64,000 bases of DNA, taken from NCBI GenBank assembly GCA_019639235.1, contig JAHBSG010000007.1:62001-126000 (forward strand), read 5' to 3'. A program made the translations under genes and the position numbers. This DNA comes from Acidobacteriota bacterium. GTDB taxonomy: Bacteria > Acidobacteriota > Blastocatellia > Pyrinomonadales > Pyrinomonadaceae. The first letter of the stretch is position 1; the number at the start of each line of letters is the position of its first letter. Below, piece by piece: positions 39,095 through 48,491 of the stretch. The notes beneath the pieces are model-generated. The model saw only the letters and a program-made list of their open reading frames with translations, did no database searches and had not been told where the DNA came from.

Positions 39095-40675
39095 GTGCTT
39101 AAGAGGATCAAGAGCTGGGTTCCGGATGTGCGAAGCTTGCTGCTCGCAGCGGCGGGCGGCGTCTTGCTCGTGCTCGCGTTTCCTGATTTCGAACTTTGGT
39201 ATTTGGCTTGGGTCGCTCTGGTCCCGCTGCTGGCGGCGGTCGATCGAGAAAAGGCGTCCTCGCGGCGGGCTTTTACGGCGGGTTGGATCTTCGGGCTCGT
39301 CTTCTTTTTCGGGACGTGCTGGTGGCTGACGTTTGCCCCGATCACCTACGCCGGTTTCCCGCCGCTGCTCGCTTACTTTCTGCTGCTGATCGTTTGCATG
39401 ATCGTCGGAATATTTCCGGGGATTTTTGCGGCGATCGTGGCACGACTGCTCCGGCAGTTTGGGCCGACCGCAATGCTCGCGGCTCCGTTCGTCTGGGTGT
39501 TTACAGAATTCCTGCGCTACTGGCTGACGGGAAACAACTGGAACGCGATCGGATATTCGCAGGCGTTCACCGAACGAACCCCGGGATTCGCAGAATACGG
39601 GGGAGTTCTTTTTGTCGGCAGTTTGATCGTAACGTTTTCATCATTGGTTGCTTTGTGGCTTTCGAACCCGGCACGGCACTTTGTTCTTGTCGTTGCGTTT
39701 TTTGTCTTCCTTTCGTTCTCAGATTTGCACACGCTCGCTGGCGTTTCCAGGTTCAACGGGTTCGTGATTGATCTCTTTCCGAGCCACACGCTAAATTTCA
39801 AATCCCCCGTTTCAAGGGTCGTTGCGATACAGCCGAATGTGCCGATGTCCGGGCTGACGTATGAGAAGTGGCGGGAATTGCGGGAGCGGCACGTTCGGAT
39901 GGCGGAAGCTGAACTTGCCAAACTGACAACTGACAACCGAGAACTGACAACTGTTATCTTCCCCGAATCGCCGATGAACTTTATGTACGAATCGGACCGC
40001 GAGACGCGGGAGTTCATCGATGGCTTTGCCCGGCGGAACAACGTCTCGGTGCTGTTCAATTCGGCCGAGCCGAACCACGCGGACGGGAAGTTCTTTAACT
40101 CCGCGGTGCTGGTCGGGCCGCAGGGCGGCGAAGTCGCTCAATACGACAAGATATATCTGGTGCCGTTCGGCGAGTTCGTGCCGGAGCCGCTCGCGTCGGT
40201 CGTTCCGGCATTTGTCGGGAGCTTTTCGCAGGGGCAGGATTATGATCTTTTGCCGATCGGCACGGGAAAGGCGGGTGTGATGATCTGCTTCGAGTCGCAT
40301 TTCGGGCAACTCGGGCGTGAGTACGTCCGCGGAGGTGCCGATGTGCTGATAGAGATGACCAATGACGGATATCTCGGGCCGACCCCGGTGCTCCGGCAGC
40401 ATCTGGCAAACGCGGTCTTCCGTGCGGTCGAAACGAACCGGCCGGTGCTGCGGGCTACCAATGTCGGCATTACGGCCTACATCGACGAACGCGGCGAGGT
40501 CCGCGACCCGGCGCCCGTTTATCAGGAAGACACGCGGGTCTGGACCTTTGCAACTTCCGACGGCTCTCAGACGTTCTATGTTAAATACGGCGACTGGTTC
40601 GCGTGGTTGTGTACAATTGTCACCGTTGGGTTGATGGGATATGCGTTTCGGGGACGGAAAAGATCGACGGTTTAG
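39095..40675 (+). CDS. lnt: Apolipoprotein N-acyltransferase
   Basis: 526 residues from GTG 39095. N-terminal half: about six to eight membrane helices beginning LLLAAAGGVLLVLAFPDFELW, with the Lnt signature WxxxxPLLxA-like region and LTGNNWNAIGYSQ. C-terminal half: nitrilase domain with Glu in VIFPESPMNF (about 290), Lys in YDKIYLVPFGEFVP (about 351) and catalytic Cys in GVMICFESHFG (about 397), then EMTNDGYLGPTPVLRQHLANAVFRAVE. Transfers the third acyl chain onto lipoproteins in the inner membrane. Many lipoproteins in this window are potential substrates. Confidence 0.92.
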   Translation: MLKRIKSWVPDVRSLLLAAAGGVLLVLAFPDFELWYLAWVALVPLLAAVDREKASSRRAFTAGWIFGLVFFFGTCWWLTFAPITYAGFPPLLAYFLLLIVCMIVGIFPGIFAAIVARLLRQFGPTAMLAAPFVWVFTEFLRYWLTGNNWNAIGYSQAFTERTPGFAEYGGVLFVGSLIVTFSSLVALWLSNPARHFVLVVAFFVFLSFSDLHTLAGVSRFNGFVIDLFPSHTLNFKSPVSRVVAIQPNVPMSGLTYEKWRELRERHVRMAEAELAKLTTDNRELTTVIFPESPMNFMYESDRETREFIDGFARRNNVSVLFNSAEPNHADGKFFNSAVLVGPQGGEVAQYDKIYLVPFGEFVPEPLASVVPAFVGSFSQGQDYDLLPIGTGKAGVMICFESHFGQLGREYVRGGADVLIEMTNDGYLGPTPVLRQHLANAVFRAVETNRPVLRATNVGITAYIDERGEVRDPAPVYQEDTRVWTFATSDGSQTFYVKYGDWFAWLCTIVTVGLMGYAFRGRKRSTV

Positions 40676-40910
40676 TCGGGCGTTGGCGTTAGTCGTCGTG
40701 GCACTTGCAGCTTACCTGGCGGCATTTGTGGCAGTTCGAGCGAGCGCTTCGAGGGAGGAGTGCGGCATCGAAAGAGTAGATCTCTCCGAGATGACCCGAA
40801 CGGCCTTCCGACCGTTCGTTAACTTAGACAAACAGCTTAACCAACGAGTTGTTTACACCTCTGAAGAAGATCCGTACCGCATTGCTAAACATTATTTTTG
40901 CGGGGAATAG
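40641..40910 (+). CDS. Small membrane protein overlapping the end of lnt
   Basis: 89 residues; the ATG at 40641 lies 35 bp inside the lnt end in another frame. One transmembrane helix at about 12-35 (ALALVVVALAAYLAAFVAVRA), then a soluble tail with two Cys (EECGIERVDL and HYFCGE at the end). Unrecognised. Overlap suggests coupled expression with lnt. Confidence 0.5.
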   Translation: MRFGDGKDRRFSRALALVVVALAAYLAAFVAVRASASREECGIERVDLSEMTRTAFRPFVNLDKQLNQRVVYTSEEDPYRIAKHYFCGE

Positions 40911-40948
40911 TCATTCCGCTCTGCGTCCTCTGCGTTAAACTATCGTGA

Positions 40949-40996
40949 ATGGAACTTACAGACCTCCAACAAAAACTCGACGTGATCAAAGACTAG
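40949..40996 (+). pseudogene. Vestigial prfB 5' end
   Basis: A 15-codon ORF whose product MELTDLQQKLDVIKD closely resembles release factor 2 N-termini (here MELQELRSKYDEIKE at 41595) and then meets a TAG. No frameshift signal or further RF2 sequence follows. It is best explained as a remnant from a partial duplication or from an insertion that displaced the 5' end of prfB. Confidence 0.45.
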
Positions 40997-41032
40997 GTCT
41001 AAGGCGATAGTTGATCTTAAAACGGGCGTCGT

Positions 41033-41068
41033 TCCCACGAGAGAGGACATAGGTGGGAGTTCGTTTTT
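41033..41068 (+). terminator. Possible terminator
   Basis: TCCCAC/GTGGGA stem with a 14-base loop and TTTTT five bases later. Ends the segment holding the small membrane gene and the prfB remnant. Confidence 0.4.
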
Positions 41069-41208
41069 GGTGGATAAGGACTGGGTCGACGATGTTACCT
41101 GCCTATGCCTAGCTGGTTCGAAGTTGAAACTCTGATCTTCACATTAACGATCGAGCGGATATTCGGTTTTATGCTCGGACACTCTTCCGCTGGTAGCTGG
41201 TAGAAAGT

Positions 41209-41583
41209 ATGAAAATGGAAAGACTTATTCCGATGCTGCCGGTGGCGAATATCGCACGGAGCGTCGAATTTTATGGAAAGCTCGGGTTCGAGGTTGAGAA
41301 CCGCAATGACGAATGGCGGTGGGCGATGCTGCGGTTCGGCGAGTGCCGGCTGATGATCGACCAATCGATCAACCCGCATCCGGGAATGCCGCGGACCGGG
41401 GTGCTTTATCTTTATCCGAGCGACATCGTAAGCTATCATGCTCAGGTACGTTCGAATGGGATCGACATCCCGGACCTCGAAACGACCTTTTACGGCCTGA
41501 CCGAGTTTCGGCTCGATGACCCGGACGGAAACCGGCTTTGGATCGGGCAGAATACAGCCTCGACCGCCGGGCAAGACGCTTGA
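41209..41583 (+). CDS. VOC superfamily (glyoxalase/bleomycin resistance-like) protein
   Basis: 124 residues, one VOC domain of two beta-alpha-beta-beta-beta units: MLPVANIARSVEFYGKLGFEVE at the N-terminus, WRWAMLRFGECRLMID, YLYPSDIVSYHAQVRSNGI and TEFRLDDPDGNRLWIGQ. Members bind a divalent metal through His/Glu; substrate cannot be inferred. Stops 11 bp before prfB, so probably co-transcribed with it. Confidence 0.75.
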   Translation: MKMERLIPMLPVANIARSVEFYGKLGFEVENRNDEWRWAMLRFGECRLMIDQSINPHPGMPRTGVLYLYPSDIVSYHAQVRSNGIDIPDLETTFYGLTEFRLDDPDGNRLWIGQNTASTAGQDA

Positions 41584-41594
41584 AAGCGAACATA

Positions 41595-42714
41595 ATGGAA
41601 CTACAGGAACTAAGATCAAAATACGACGAGATTAAAGAGAAGGTCCTCCAACTCGGGAGGTATCTTTGACGCACCCGCCAAGCAGAAAGAACTAGCAGAA
41701 TTAGAAGAGAGGATCTCGGCGCCGGGCTTTTGGGATGACCAGGCCGCGGCACAGCGGACCGTACAGCAGCGGAGCCGTGTGGAGAAGGCTCTCGGCCAGC
41801 AGGAAGCCTTCGAGACCGGCATTTCGGATGCGGAAGTGCTTTTCGAATTTGCCGAAACGGACGAAGCCTCGGCGGGCGAGCTTGCCGAGCTGATCGAGCG
41901 GCTCGAGCGCGAAGTGAACGCAGCCGAGACCGAAAGCCTTCTCTCAGGCGAGACAGACGCGAACAATGCGATCTGTTCGATCCAGGCCGGAGCCGGCGGA
42001 ACGGACGCTCAGGACTTTGCACAGATGCTGCTTCGGATGTATATCCGATGGGCGGAGCGGCGCGGGTTCAAGGTCGAGTTGCTCGACGAACAGGCGGGAA
42101 GCGAGGCCGGGATCAAGTCGGCGACCTTCCGTGTTGAGGGTGATTATGCGTATGGGTTGCTGGCGGCCGAAGCGGGCGTCCATCGGCTGGTTCGCATCTC
42201 GCCGTTCAATTCGGGCGGCAGCCGCGAGACCTCGTTCGCTTCGATGTTCGTCTCGCCGGAGATCGATGAGAACATCGAGGTGAACATTGAGGACAAAGAC
42301 CTCCGCGTCGATACTTACCGCTCATCCGGAGCCGGCGGCCAGCACGTCAACGTGACCGACAGCGCGGTGAGAATCACTCACCTGCCAACAGGAATTGTGG
42401 TAACCTGCCAGAATCAGCGGTCGCAGCTCCAGAACCGGATGGTGGCGATGCAGGTGCTGCGGTCAAAGCTCTACGAACTCGAGCTCGAAAAGCGGCGGTC
42501 GGACGCGGCCGAACTCGAATCGACCAAGATGGACATTTCATTCGGGTCGCAGATCCGCAACTACGTTCTGCATCCGTATCGGCTCGTTAAAGACACGCGG
42601 ACGAAGTTCGAGGTGACCGATGTCGATTCGGTGCTCGATGGGGCGATAGACGAGTTCATCAAGGAATTTCTGCTTTTCAAGAAGGGCATCAAGAGCCCGG
42701 CAACTACGGATTAG
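41595..42714 (+). CDS. prfB: Peptide chain release factor 2, with programmed +1 frameshift
   Basis: About 373 residues after frameshifting. Frame 0 runs from ATG 41595 to an in-frame TGA at 41667-41669 (24 codons); GGGAGG at 41655-41660 and the slippery CTT before TGA-C form the classical RF2 autoregulatory site, after which reading resumes at GAC (41668). Downstream motifs: RISPFNSGGSRETSF (SPF-type stop recognition region) and SSGAGGQHVN (GGQ catalytic loop, about residue 245). RF2 releases peptides at UGA and UAA; low RF2 favours frameshifting and so more RF2. Confidence 0.95.
41655..41670 (+). promoter_or_regulatory. prfB programmed +1 frameshift signal
   Basis: GGGAGG, then TAT CTT TGA C: an internal Shine-Dalgarno sequence three bases upstream of CTT, a poorly pairing TGA in the A site and a following C. 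Identical in layout to the E. coli RF2 site. Confidence 0.93.
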
Positions 42715-42726
42715 CGCTATCGGCAA

Positions 42727-45141
42727 ATGAAGGTCTGCCCGACGTGCAAAAAGGAATATGGCGACGACGAGATGAATTACTGTCTCGCCGATGGCTCGAC
42801 GCTTATCAAAAAACGTGGGGCGAAGCCGCAGGAGCGTTCACGGCTTAATGAGGTCGTTGCTGTCGGGTTGGTCGCTCTGGCCGTGCTCGTTTTTCTTAGC
42901 CTTGTGACCGGAAGCCCGGATGACCGCTCGATCATCTCGACCGGCCATGGCCAGGGCCGCCCGACGCAGAACTGGATCGGTGTGGTGGGTGCGAATCTCT
43001 CCGCGATCTTGATCAGTGCTGTCGGGCTGACGGCATATTTCCTTCCGCCGCTGCTGGTCTTTATCGCGTGGCGGTTGTTCCGCTCGGTTGGACTCCGGCC
43101 GACGGTCGCTCGCGGCGTCGGCTATGCGATGATCGTGCTGGCCGTCTCGGGGCTCGGCTATATGATCGAGCCGAGCTACGGCGGCGTGCTCGGCGGTGCA
43201 TTTCCGTTCCTCGCGGCAAAGCTGATCGGGACGACCGGCACGCTGATCGTCCTCGTCGCGATGCTCGTCGCTTCGCTTCTGCTGATCTCAAATTTCTCGA
43301 TCGAATGGCTGGTCTCGACGTTCGAACTGCCGATACAGAACCTCAAGACCCGAATTCGCGAGTGGTTCGAGCGGCGGCGGCTCAAGCGCGTTCAGCGGCA
43401 CGATGCCGCACTCGAGCGGGCACAGCGGCGACGCGAGCTTCGCGAACATCCGATCGCCGCGGAACCGCCGACAGTGCCGATACCGGATACGATCATCGCC
43501 GAGCCGGTCCCGGCAACGATCGTTGAGAAGCCGGCGAAGAAGACGCGGGCGATGAAGACCGAGGAACGCATCGAGGCTGCCGAGGCCGTTGATGAGGCGG
43601 AGCAGAAGCCTGCCGAAGAGAAAAAGGCGGAAGAGAAGCCTGAGGAGAAAAAGGTCGTCGGAAAAGAGGGCTATTCGCTGCCGAGTTCCGAATTGCTCAA
43701 TCCGCCGCCGCCACGCATAGCACACAACGACGCACGGCTTCGCGACCTTGCCGTTTTGATCGGCGAGAAATCACGCGAGTTCAACGTCGCGGGAACGGTC
43801 AGCCGCTATTCGCCGGGGCCGGTCGTAACAACGTTTCAGTTCAAGCCGGATGCCGGCGTCAAATACGCACGCGTGACGAACCTTGCGGACGATCTTTGCC
43901 TTGCTCTCGAGGCCGAATCGATCCGGATCGACCGCATCCCGGGCACGGCACATGTCGGTATCGAGGTGCCGAATCAGGACCGCGAAACGATATTTCTCCG
44001 CGACGTTATCGAATCGCCGCAGTTCAAGAAGTCAACGTCGCCGCTGACCATCGCTCTCGGCAAGACCATTTCGGGCGAGAATTACGTTACAGATCTTGCA
44101 AAGATGCCGCACCTGCTGATCGCCGGTGCGACCGGTGCGGGAAAATCGGTCGGGGTAAATTCGCTCGTCGTTTCGATGCTTTACAAAGCGACGCCCGAGG
44201 ACGTGCTCTTCATAATGGTCGACCCGAAGCGGCTCGAGCTCGGGCTTTATGCCGACATCCCGCATCTGCGGAATCCGATCATCACCGAGCCCAAAGAGGC
44301 CGCGAACGCTCTGCAGTGGGCCGTTCGCGAAATGGAGAACCGCTACAAGCGGCTGGCCGGCTACGCTGTCCGAAATATCGAGGGCTACAACGCCGAGGCC
44401 AAGCGGCGAAACGCGGCCAAGCAGTTTGATGAGGACGGCAACCCGCACGAAAAACTGCCTTACATCGTTATTATCATCGACGAACTTGCCGACCTGATGA
44501 TGGTCGCCGGCAAGCAGGTCGAGACGTACATTACGCGGCTTGCCCAGATGGCGCGTGCGGTCGGCATTCACCTTGTGCTCGCTACCCAGCGGCCTTCGGT
44601 GGACGTTATCACCGGGCTGATCAAGGCGAACTTCCCGGCACGCATCTCGTTCCGCGTTTCGTCAAAGGTCGATAGCCGGACGATCATCGACGGCAATGGT
44701 GCCGAGTCGCTCCTCGGCCGCGGCGATATGCTTTTCTTGCCGCCGGCGACGTCGCAGGTTATCCGCGTTCACGGGGCCTATGTTGACGAGAAAGAGATCG
44801 CCCGGATCGTCGAACATGTGAAGACCTATGGCCCGCCTGTTTACGACCCGACCGTGACGAAGAGCGAAGAAGAGATGGCGGCCGAGGCCGGCGAACACCC
44901 CGCAACTGCCGACCCGCTTTTCTGGGATGCGTTGAAGGTGGTCGTCAACGCAAAACGCGGTTCGACGTCGCTGCTGCAACGGCATCTGAAGATCGGCTAT
45001 GGCCGTGCAGCGGGCATTCTTGATGCGATGGTCGCGAGGGGCTACGTCGGAGAAATGGACGGGGCCGCACGTGCCCGGCCCGTTCTACCAAAGGCATTCG
45101 AAGAGCTTTCCGAAATGATGGAAATGAAAGAGGGAATGTGA
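42727..45141 (+). CDS. ftsK: DNA translocase FtsK with N-terminal zinc ribbon
   Basis: 804 residues, 12 bp after prfB. It begins with a zinc ribbon (CPTCKKEYGDDEMNYCLADGS), then four membrane helices (about 40-190), a charged Arg/Glu/Ala linker (about 210-310) and the FtsK core: YSPGPVVTTFQFKP, GIEVPNQDRETIFLRDV, Walker A GATGAGKSVGVN at about 466-475, Walker B IVIIIDELADLMM, and LATQRPSVDVITG. The C-terminal gamma winged helix (about 730-780: TSLLQRHLKIGYGRAAGILDAM) should read KOPS-like polar DNA sequences. It moves chromosome ends through the division septum. Confidence 0.93.
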   Translation: MKVCPTCKKEYGDDEMNYCLADGSTLIKKRGAKPQERSRLNEVVAVGLVALAVLVFLSLVTGSPDDRSIISTGHGQGRPTQNWIGVVGANLSAILISAVGLTAYFLPPLLVFIAWRLFRSVGLRPTVARGVGYAMIVLAVSGLGYMIEPSYGGVLGGAFPFLAAKLIGTTGTLIVLVAMLVASLLLISNFSIEWLVSTFELPIQNLKTRIREWFERRRLKRVQRHDAALERAQRRRELREHPIAAEPPTVPIPDTIIAEPVPATIVEKPAKKTRAMKTEERIEAAEAVDEAEQKPAEEKKAEEKPEEKKVVGKEGYSLPSSELLNPPPPRIAHNDARLRDLAVLIGEKSREFNVAGTVSRYSPGPVVTTFQFKPDAGVKYARVTNLADDLCLALEAESIRIDRIPGTAHVGIEVPNQDRETIFLRDVIESPQFKKSTSPLTIALGKTISGENYVTDLAKMPHLLIAGATGAGKSVGVNSLVVSMLYKATPEDVLFIMVDPKRLELGLYADIPHLRNPIITEPKEAANALQWAVREMENRYKRLAGYAVRNIEGYNAEAKRRNAAKQFDEDGNPHEKLPYIVIIIDELADLMMVAGKQVETYITRLAQMARAVGIHLVLATQRPSVDVITGLIKANFPARISFRVSSKVDSRTIIDGNGAESLLGRGDMLFLPPATSQVIRVHGAYVDEKEIARIVEHVKTYGPPVYDPTVTKSEEEMAAEAGEHPATADPLFWDALKVVVNAKRGSTSLLQRHLKIGYGRAAGILDAMVARGYVGEMDGAARARPVLPKAFEELSEMMEMKEGM

Positions 45142-45396
45142 CGCATCTCTGCTCTCTCTGCGAAATTCTCAGGGGGCTCTGCGTTGAAACGGTTTTGAAC
45201 GCGGAGACCGCAGGGAACGCTGAGGATGGCATGGATAGGTCCGACATTTCTCTGTGGTGAGAGCATTGAAGAGGCCGTGAGAAGCTTTTCCACACAATCT
45301 GTGGAAAAGCGGCGGATTTCGGCGATGTTAAATCGTTCAAGTCTTTGTAACATCGCGACTTTTAGCATTTTGCACATCGTTTCAGCACGCCGGAGA

Positions 45397-45744
45397 ATGT
45401 CGTTTTCAGGATCGAGAAGCGGACGTTATAGAACCACGTGCAAAGCCGCATTGCTGCTTATCGCGGTGCTTGCCGCGGGTTGTGCGCAGAGCCGCGAAAA
45501 TGCAGAAACGGCATATAAACTCGAGCCCGCACCGGCCGCTCCTTCGCACGAAACTATTAACATCAACACGGCAGGAATCGACGAACTCCGCCGCATCCCG
45601 AACATCGGCGAGGGGCTTGCGATGGAGATCATCCGCCACCGGAACGAGCACGGCCCATTTCGCCGGCCTGAAAGCCTGATGCTCGTTCGCGGCATCGGCG
45701 ACAAGCGTTTCCGCGAGATACGGCACCTGATCAGAATTGACTAA
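45397..45744 (+). CDS. comEA: ComEA-like helix-hairpin-helix lipoprotein
   Basis: 115 residues from ATG 45397. Lipoprotein signal (ALLLIAVLAAGCAQ). Mature part: a spacer and a ComEA-type HhH domain, INTAGIDELRRIPNIGEGLAMEIIRHRNEHGPF and LMLVRGIGDKRFREI, the DNA-binding hairpins. ComEA binds double-stranded DNA in the periplasm and passes it to ComEC, whose gene overlaps by 8 bp. An in-frame ATG at 45226 would add sequence lying in a repeat-like spacer and is rejected. Confidence 0.85.
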   Translation: MSFSGSRSGRYRTTCKAALLLIAVLAAGCAQSRENAETAYKLEPAPAAPSHETININTAGIDELRRIPNIGEGLAMEIIRHRNEHGPFRRPESLMLVRGIGDKRFREIRHLIRID

Positions 45745-48433
45745 CCGAGAGCCCACACCCACGCGAAGCTTTACACGGCATCCGCTCCTCTGGCTTGCGG
45801 CCGCATTCGCATTTGGGGCGGCGGTGGGTGGAAGTTTTACCGCGATCGGGCCGATGGCCTTCGCGGTGGCGAGCGTCCTGCTGGCCGCTCTCGCTTTCGC
45901 GTTTCGCGAGCGCTCGATCGCGACCGCTCTTCTTCTCGCGGCATCTTTTTCGGCAGGAGCATTTGGATACATCTACGAGGCGGCGTCGCTTTCGCCGGTG
46001 CGGGTAAAGGCGATCTATGACCTCGGCATCATCCCGCAAGCCGATCCGGTCGCCGTCCGCGGGCGGCTTGTCCGGGCGGTCGAGGTCGGGCCCTCAACGG
46101 CGGTGCTTCGAATTGCAGCGACCGAGATCACTCACCGCGGCGAGGCAATGGCGACTGAAGGCGACGTGCGGGCATTTGTGCCGGTCGATTCGGACGATGC
46201 TCGCGGCGACCTCGAACGGCTCGGGCTCCGGCAGGGCGACGAGGTGATCATCGAATGCGGGCTCGACCGTGACGAGCGATTTTTGAATCCGGGCGTCGCG
46301 CGTCGGCCGGAACTGCTTGACCGGCAGGGGATCGACGCGGCGTGTACGCTCAAGAGCCCGCTGCTGATCGAACGCGTTGCGAAAGGCGGCGGCATCGCGG
46401 CCACGGTCCTTGCGGGACGCGGCGTGGCGATCGAACGTACGGCGGAGCTTTTCAGCCCGCAGACCGCCGGCATTCTCGCCGCGGCGATGTTCGGCGACCG
46501 CTACTATCTGGACCGCGAAACTGCGGAGATATTCCGCGAGGGTGGGACGTTTCACGTGCTGGTCATCTCAGGCCTGCATATCACTTTCATCGCCGGGCTT
46601 CTGCTTTATTTCACGAGCCGGTTGGTCCGGTCGCGAGTGCGGCAGGCGGCGATCGTCCTGCCGGCGATCTGGATCTTTTCATTCGCCGTCGGGATGGAAA
46701 AACCGGTGACGCGGGCGGCACTGATGTTCAGCTTTATCCTCATCGGGCGGGCGATGGGGCAGGCGGGCTCGATGCTCAATGCTGCCGGTGCATGCTCGCT
46801 TATGTTGCTCGCCTGGCGGCCTAGCGATGTCTTCGACCCCTCACTTCTGCTGACCTTTGCCAGCGTTTTCGGGATAATCGCGACGGCCGTTCCGCTCATC
46901 GAAAAGCTGAGGGCCGTCGGCGGTTGGCGGCCGACTCGCGAGACACCGTTTCCACCCTCGGTGCCCGGCGTTGTGCGGCGGTTTTGTGAAGCACTTTACT
47001 GGAGCGAGGCGGGCTGGCGGATCGAAAGCGGCCGGAACGTCTGGCGAACGGGGCTGTTCAAGCGGCCGCTCGTGGCGGGCAGCGTATGGGAGCGAATACG
47101 CCCAACGGTGCGTTTTGTTTTTGAGGCGGTTGTAGTTTCGGCCTCGGTGCAGCTTTGGCTGCTGCCGCTGATGGCCGTCTATTTTCACCGGATACCGATC
47201 GCGGGGATCGTGCTGAACATCTGGACCGGCGGACTGGTCGCGGCGATGGGGATACTTGCCGTGCCGGCGTTATTTCTTGGAAGCATCGCCGATTTCCTTG
47301 CGATGCCGTTCGTCACGGCTGCCGAGGCGGCATCGGCGGCGGCGGTCTTGGGCTCGCGGGCGGTGCTCGGACTTGGGCTCGGCGGCAAGCGGATGCCGGT
47401 GTATTCGGGAGCGGGCGTTGCGATCTATTTCCTCTATCTTGTGCCGGTCGTCGCACTGGCCGTGATGCTATTCCGCTGGGATCCATTCCGAATCGGATCC
47501 GAGCCGAAGCTGCGGGTTGCTTCAAAAAGAGGCTTTGCCGCGGCGGCCGTTTTGATGATGCTGGGGCTCGGAACTTTGATCATCTTCACGCCTTTCGCGG
47601 CTCCGGATCCGGACGGCAAGCTGCGGGTCGATCTGCTCGACGTAGGGCAAGGCGATGCGGCCCTCATTACATTTCCGAACGGCGAAACGATGCTGATAGA
47701 CGCGGGCGGGCAGGTCGATTACCGGACGGAGGGCGACGATGACTTTGAGCCGGACAGGGCACGGATCGGCGAGATGGTCGTCTCGGAGTTTCTCTGGCAA
47801 CGCGGGCTTTCGCACGTGGACCACATCGTCGCTTCGCACGCGGACAGCGACCACCTGCAGGGCCTGATCGATGTGGCAAGAAATTTCTCCGTTGGCCGGG
47901 CTTATTTTGCGGCGGCTCAGGGCGAAACCGAAGAGTCGAGGATGTTATATGAAATTCTTGCCGAACGCGGAGTCGCGGCCGAGCGGCTCGTGGCCGGCGA
48001 AGCAATGACGGTCGGCGATGTTCGGGTTGACGTTCTTTATCCGGCAGCGAACGCCTCGCCAAACTTGGCGGAAAACGACCGGTCGTTGGTGCTGATGCTG
48101 ACCTTTGGCGAACGGCGGTTTCTTTTCACCGGCGACATCGAAGCCGAAGCCGAGCGGCTTTTGATCGATAGCGGAGCCGATCTTGTGGCAGATGTTGTGA
48201 AGGTGCCGCACCATGGAAGCCGGACGTCCTCGACCGAGTCGTTCGTTAGTGCGGTACGGCCGAGATTCGCCGTTATTCCGGTCGGGCGGCGGTCGCGGTT
48301 CCGGCACCCCGATCCGCAGGTCGTCGAACGCTGGCGAGCGGTCGGAGCCGAAACGCTGACCACCGGAAGCCGCGGAACTATCACCTTCGAAACAGACGGA
48401 CAGGGAATCGAAGTCTCCGCTTTCGTGAGATAA
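45737..48433 (+). CDS. comEC: DNA uptake channel protein ComEC
   Basis: 898 residues from TTG 45737. N-terminal helices and OB-fold region, the Competence domain (about 240-580: GTFHVLVISGLHITFIAGLLLY, GMEKPVTRAALMF, WRPSDVFDPSLLLTFASVFG), then a C-terminal metallo-beta-lactamase-like domain starting LLDVGQGDAALITFPNGETMLIDAGG, with ASHADSDHLQGL at about 700 and VVKVPHHGSRTSS later. All the zinc-ligand histidines/aspartates of the family are present, so the nuclease-like domain is probably active. It carries single-stranded DNA through the inner membrane. Confidence 0.92.
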   Translation: MTNREPTPTRSFTRHPLLWLAAAFAFGAAVGGSFTAIGPMAFAVASVLLAALAFAFRERSIATALLLAASFSAGAFGYIYEAASLSPVRVKAIYDLGIIPQADPVAVRGRLVRAVEVGPSTAVLRIAATEITHRGEAMATEGDVRAFVPVDSDDARGDLERLGLRQGDEVIIECGLDRDERFLNPGVARRPELLDRQGIDAACTLKSPLLIERVAKGGGIAATVLAGRGVAIERTAELFSPQTAGILAAAMFGDRYYLDRETAEIFREGGTFHVLVISGLHITFIAGLLLYFTSRLVRSRVRQAAIVLPAIWIFSFAVGMEKPVTRAALMFSFILIGRAMGQAGSMLNAAGACSLMLLAWRPSDVFDPSLLLTFASVFGIIATAVPLIEKLRAVGGWRPTRETPFPPSVPGVVRRFCEALYWSEAGWRIESGRNVWRTGLFKRPLVAGSVWERIRPTVRFVFEAVVVSASVQLWLLPLMAVYFHRIPIAGIVLNIWTGGLVAAMGILAVPALFLGSIADFLAMPFVTAAEAASAAAVLGSRAVLGLGLGGKRMPVYSGAGVAIYFLYLVPVVALAVMLFRWDPFRIGSEPKLRVASKRGFAAAAVLMMLGLGTLIIFTPFAAPDPDGKLRVDLLDVGQGDAALITFPNGETMLIDAGGQVDYRTEGDDDFEPDRARIGEMVVSEFLWQRGLSHVDHIVASHADSDHLQGLIDVARNFSVGRAYFAAAQGETEESRMLYEILAERGVAAERLVAGEAMTVGDVRVDVLYPAANASPNLAENDRSLVLMLTFGERRFLFTGDIEAEAERLLIDSGADLVADVVKVPHHGSRTSSTESFVSAVRPRFAVIPVGRRSRFRHPDPQVVERWRAVGAETLTTGSRGTITFETDGQGIEVSAFVR

Positions 48434-48437
48434 AAAA

Positions 48438-48475
48438 TACCCGCGGCCGTGTTTTGCACCGCAGGCATTTTTGTT
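48438..48475. terminator. Terminator between convergent comEC and a lipoprotein gene
   Basis: TACCCGCGG pairs imperfectly with CCGCAGGCA around a 12-base loop; T5 follows on the plus strand, and A6 precedes it so the minus strand also gets a T-run. Probably bidirectional. Confidence 0.5.
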
Positions 48476-48491
48476 TTGTACTGCGTTCGGC

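Noticed and set aside
45226..45396. N-terminal extension of ComEA to ATG 45226
   Set aside because: The extra 57 residues would come before the lipoprotein signal peptide and lie in spacer-like sequence.
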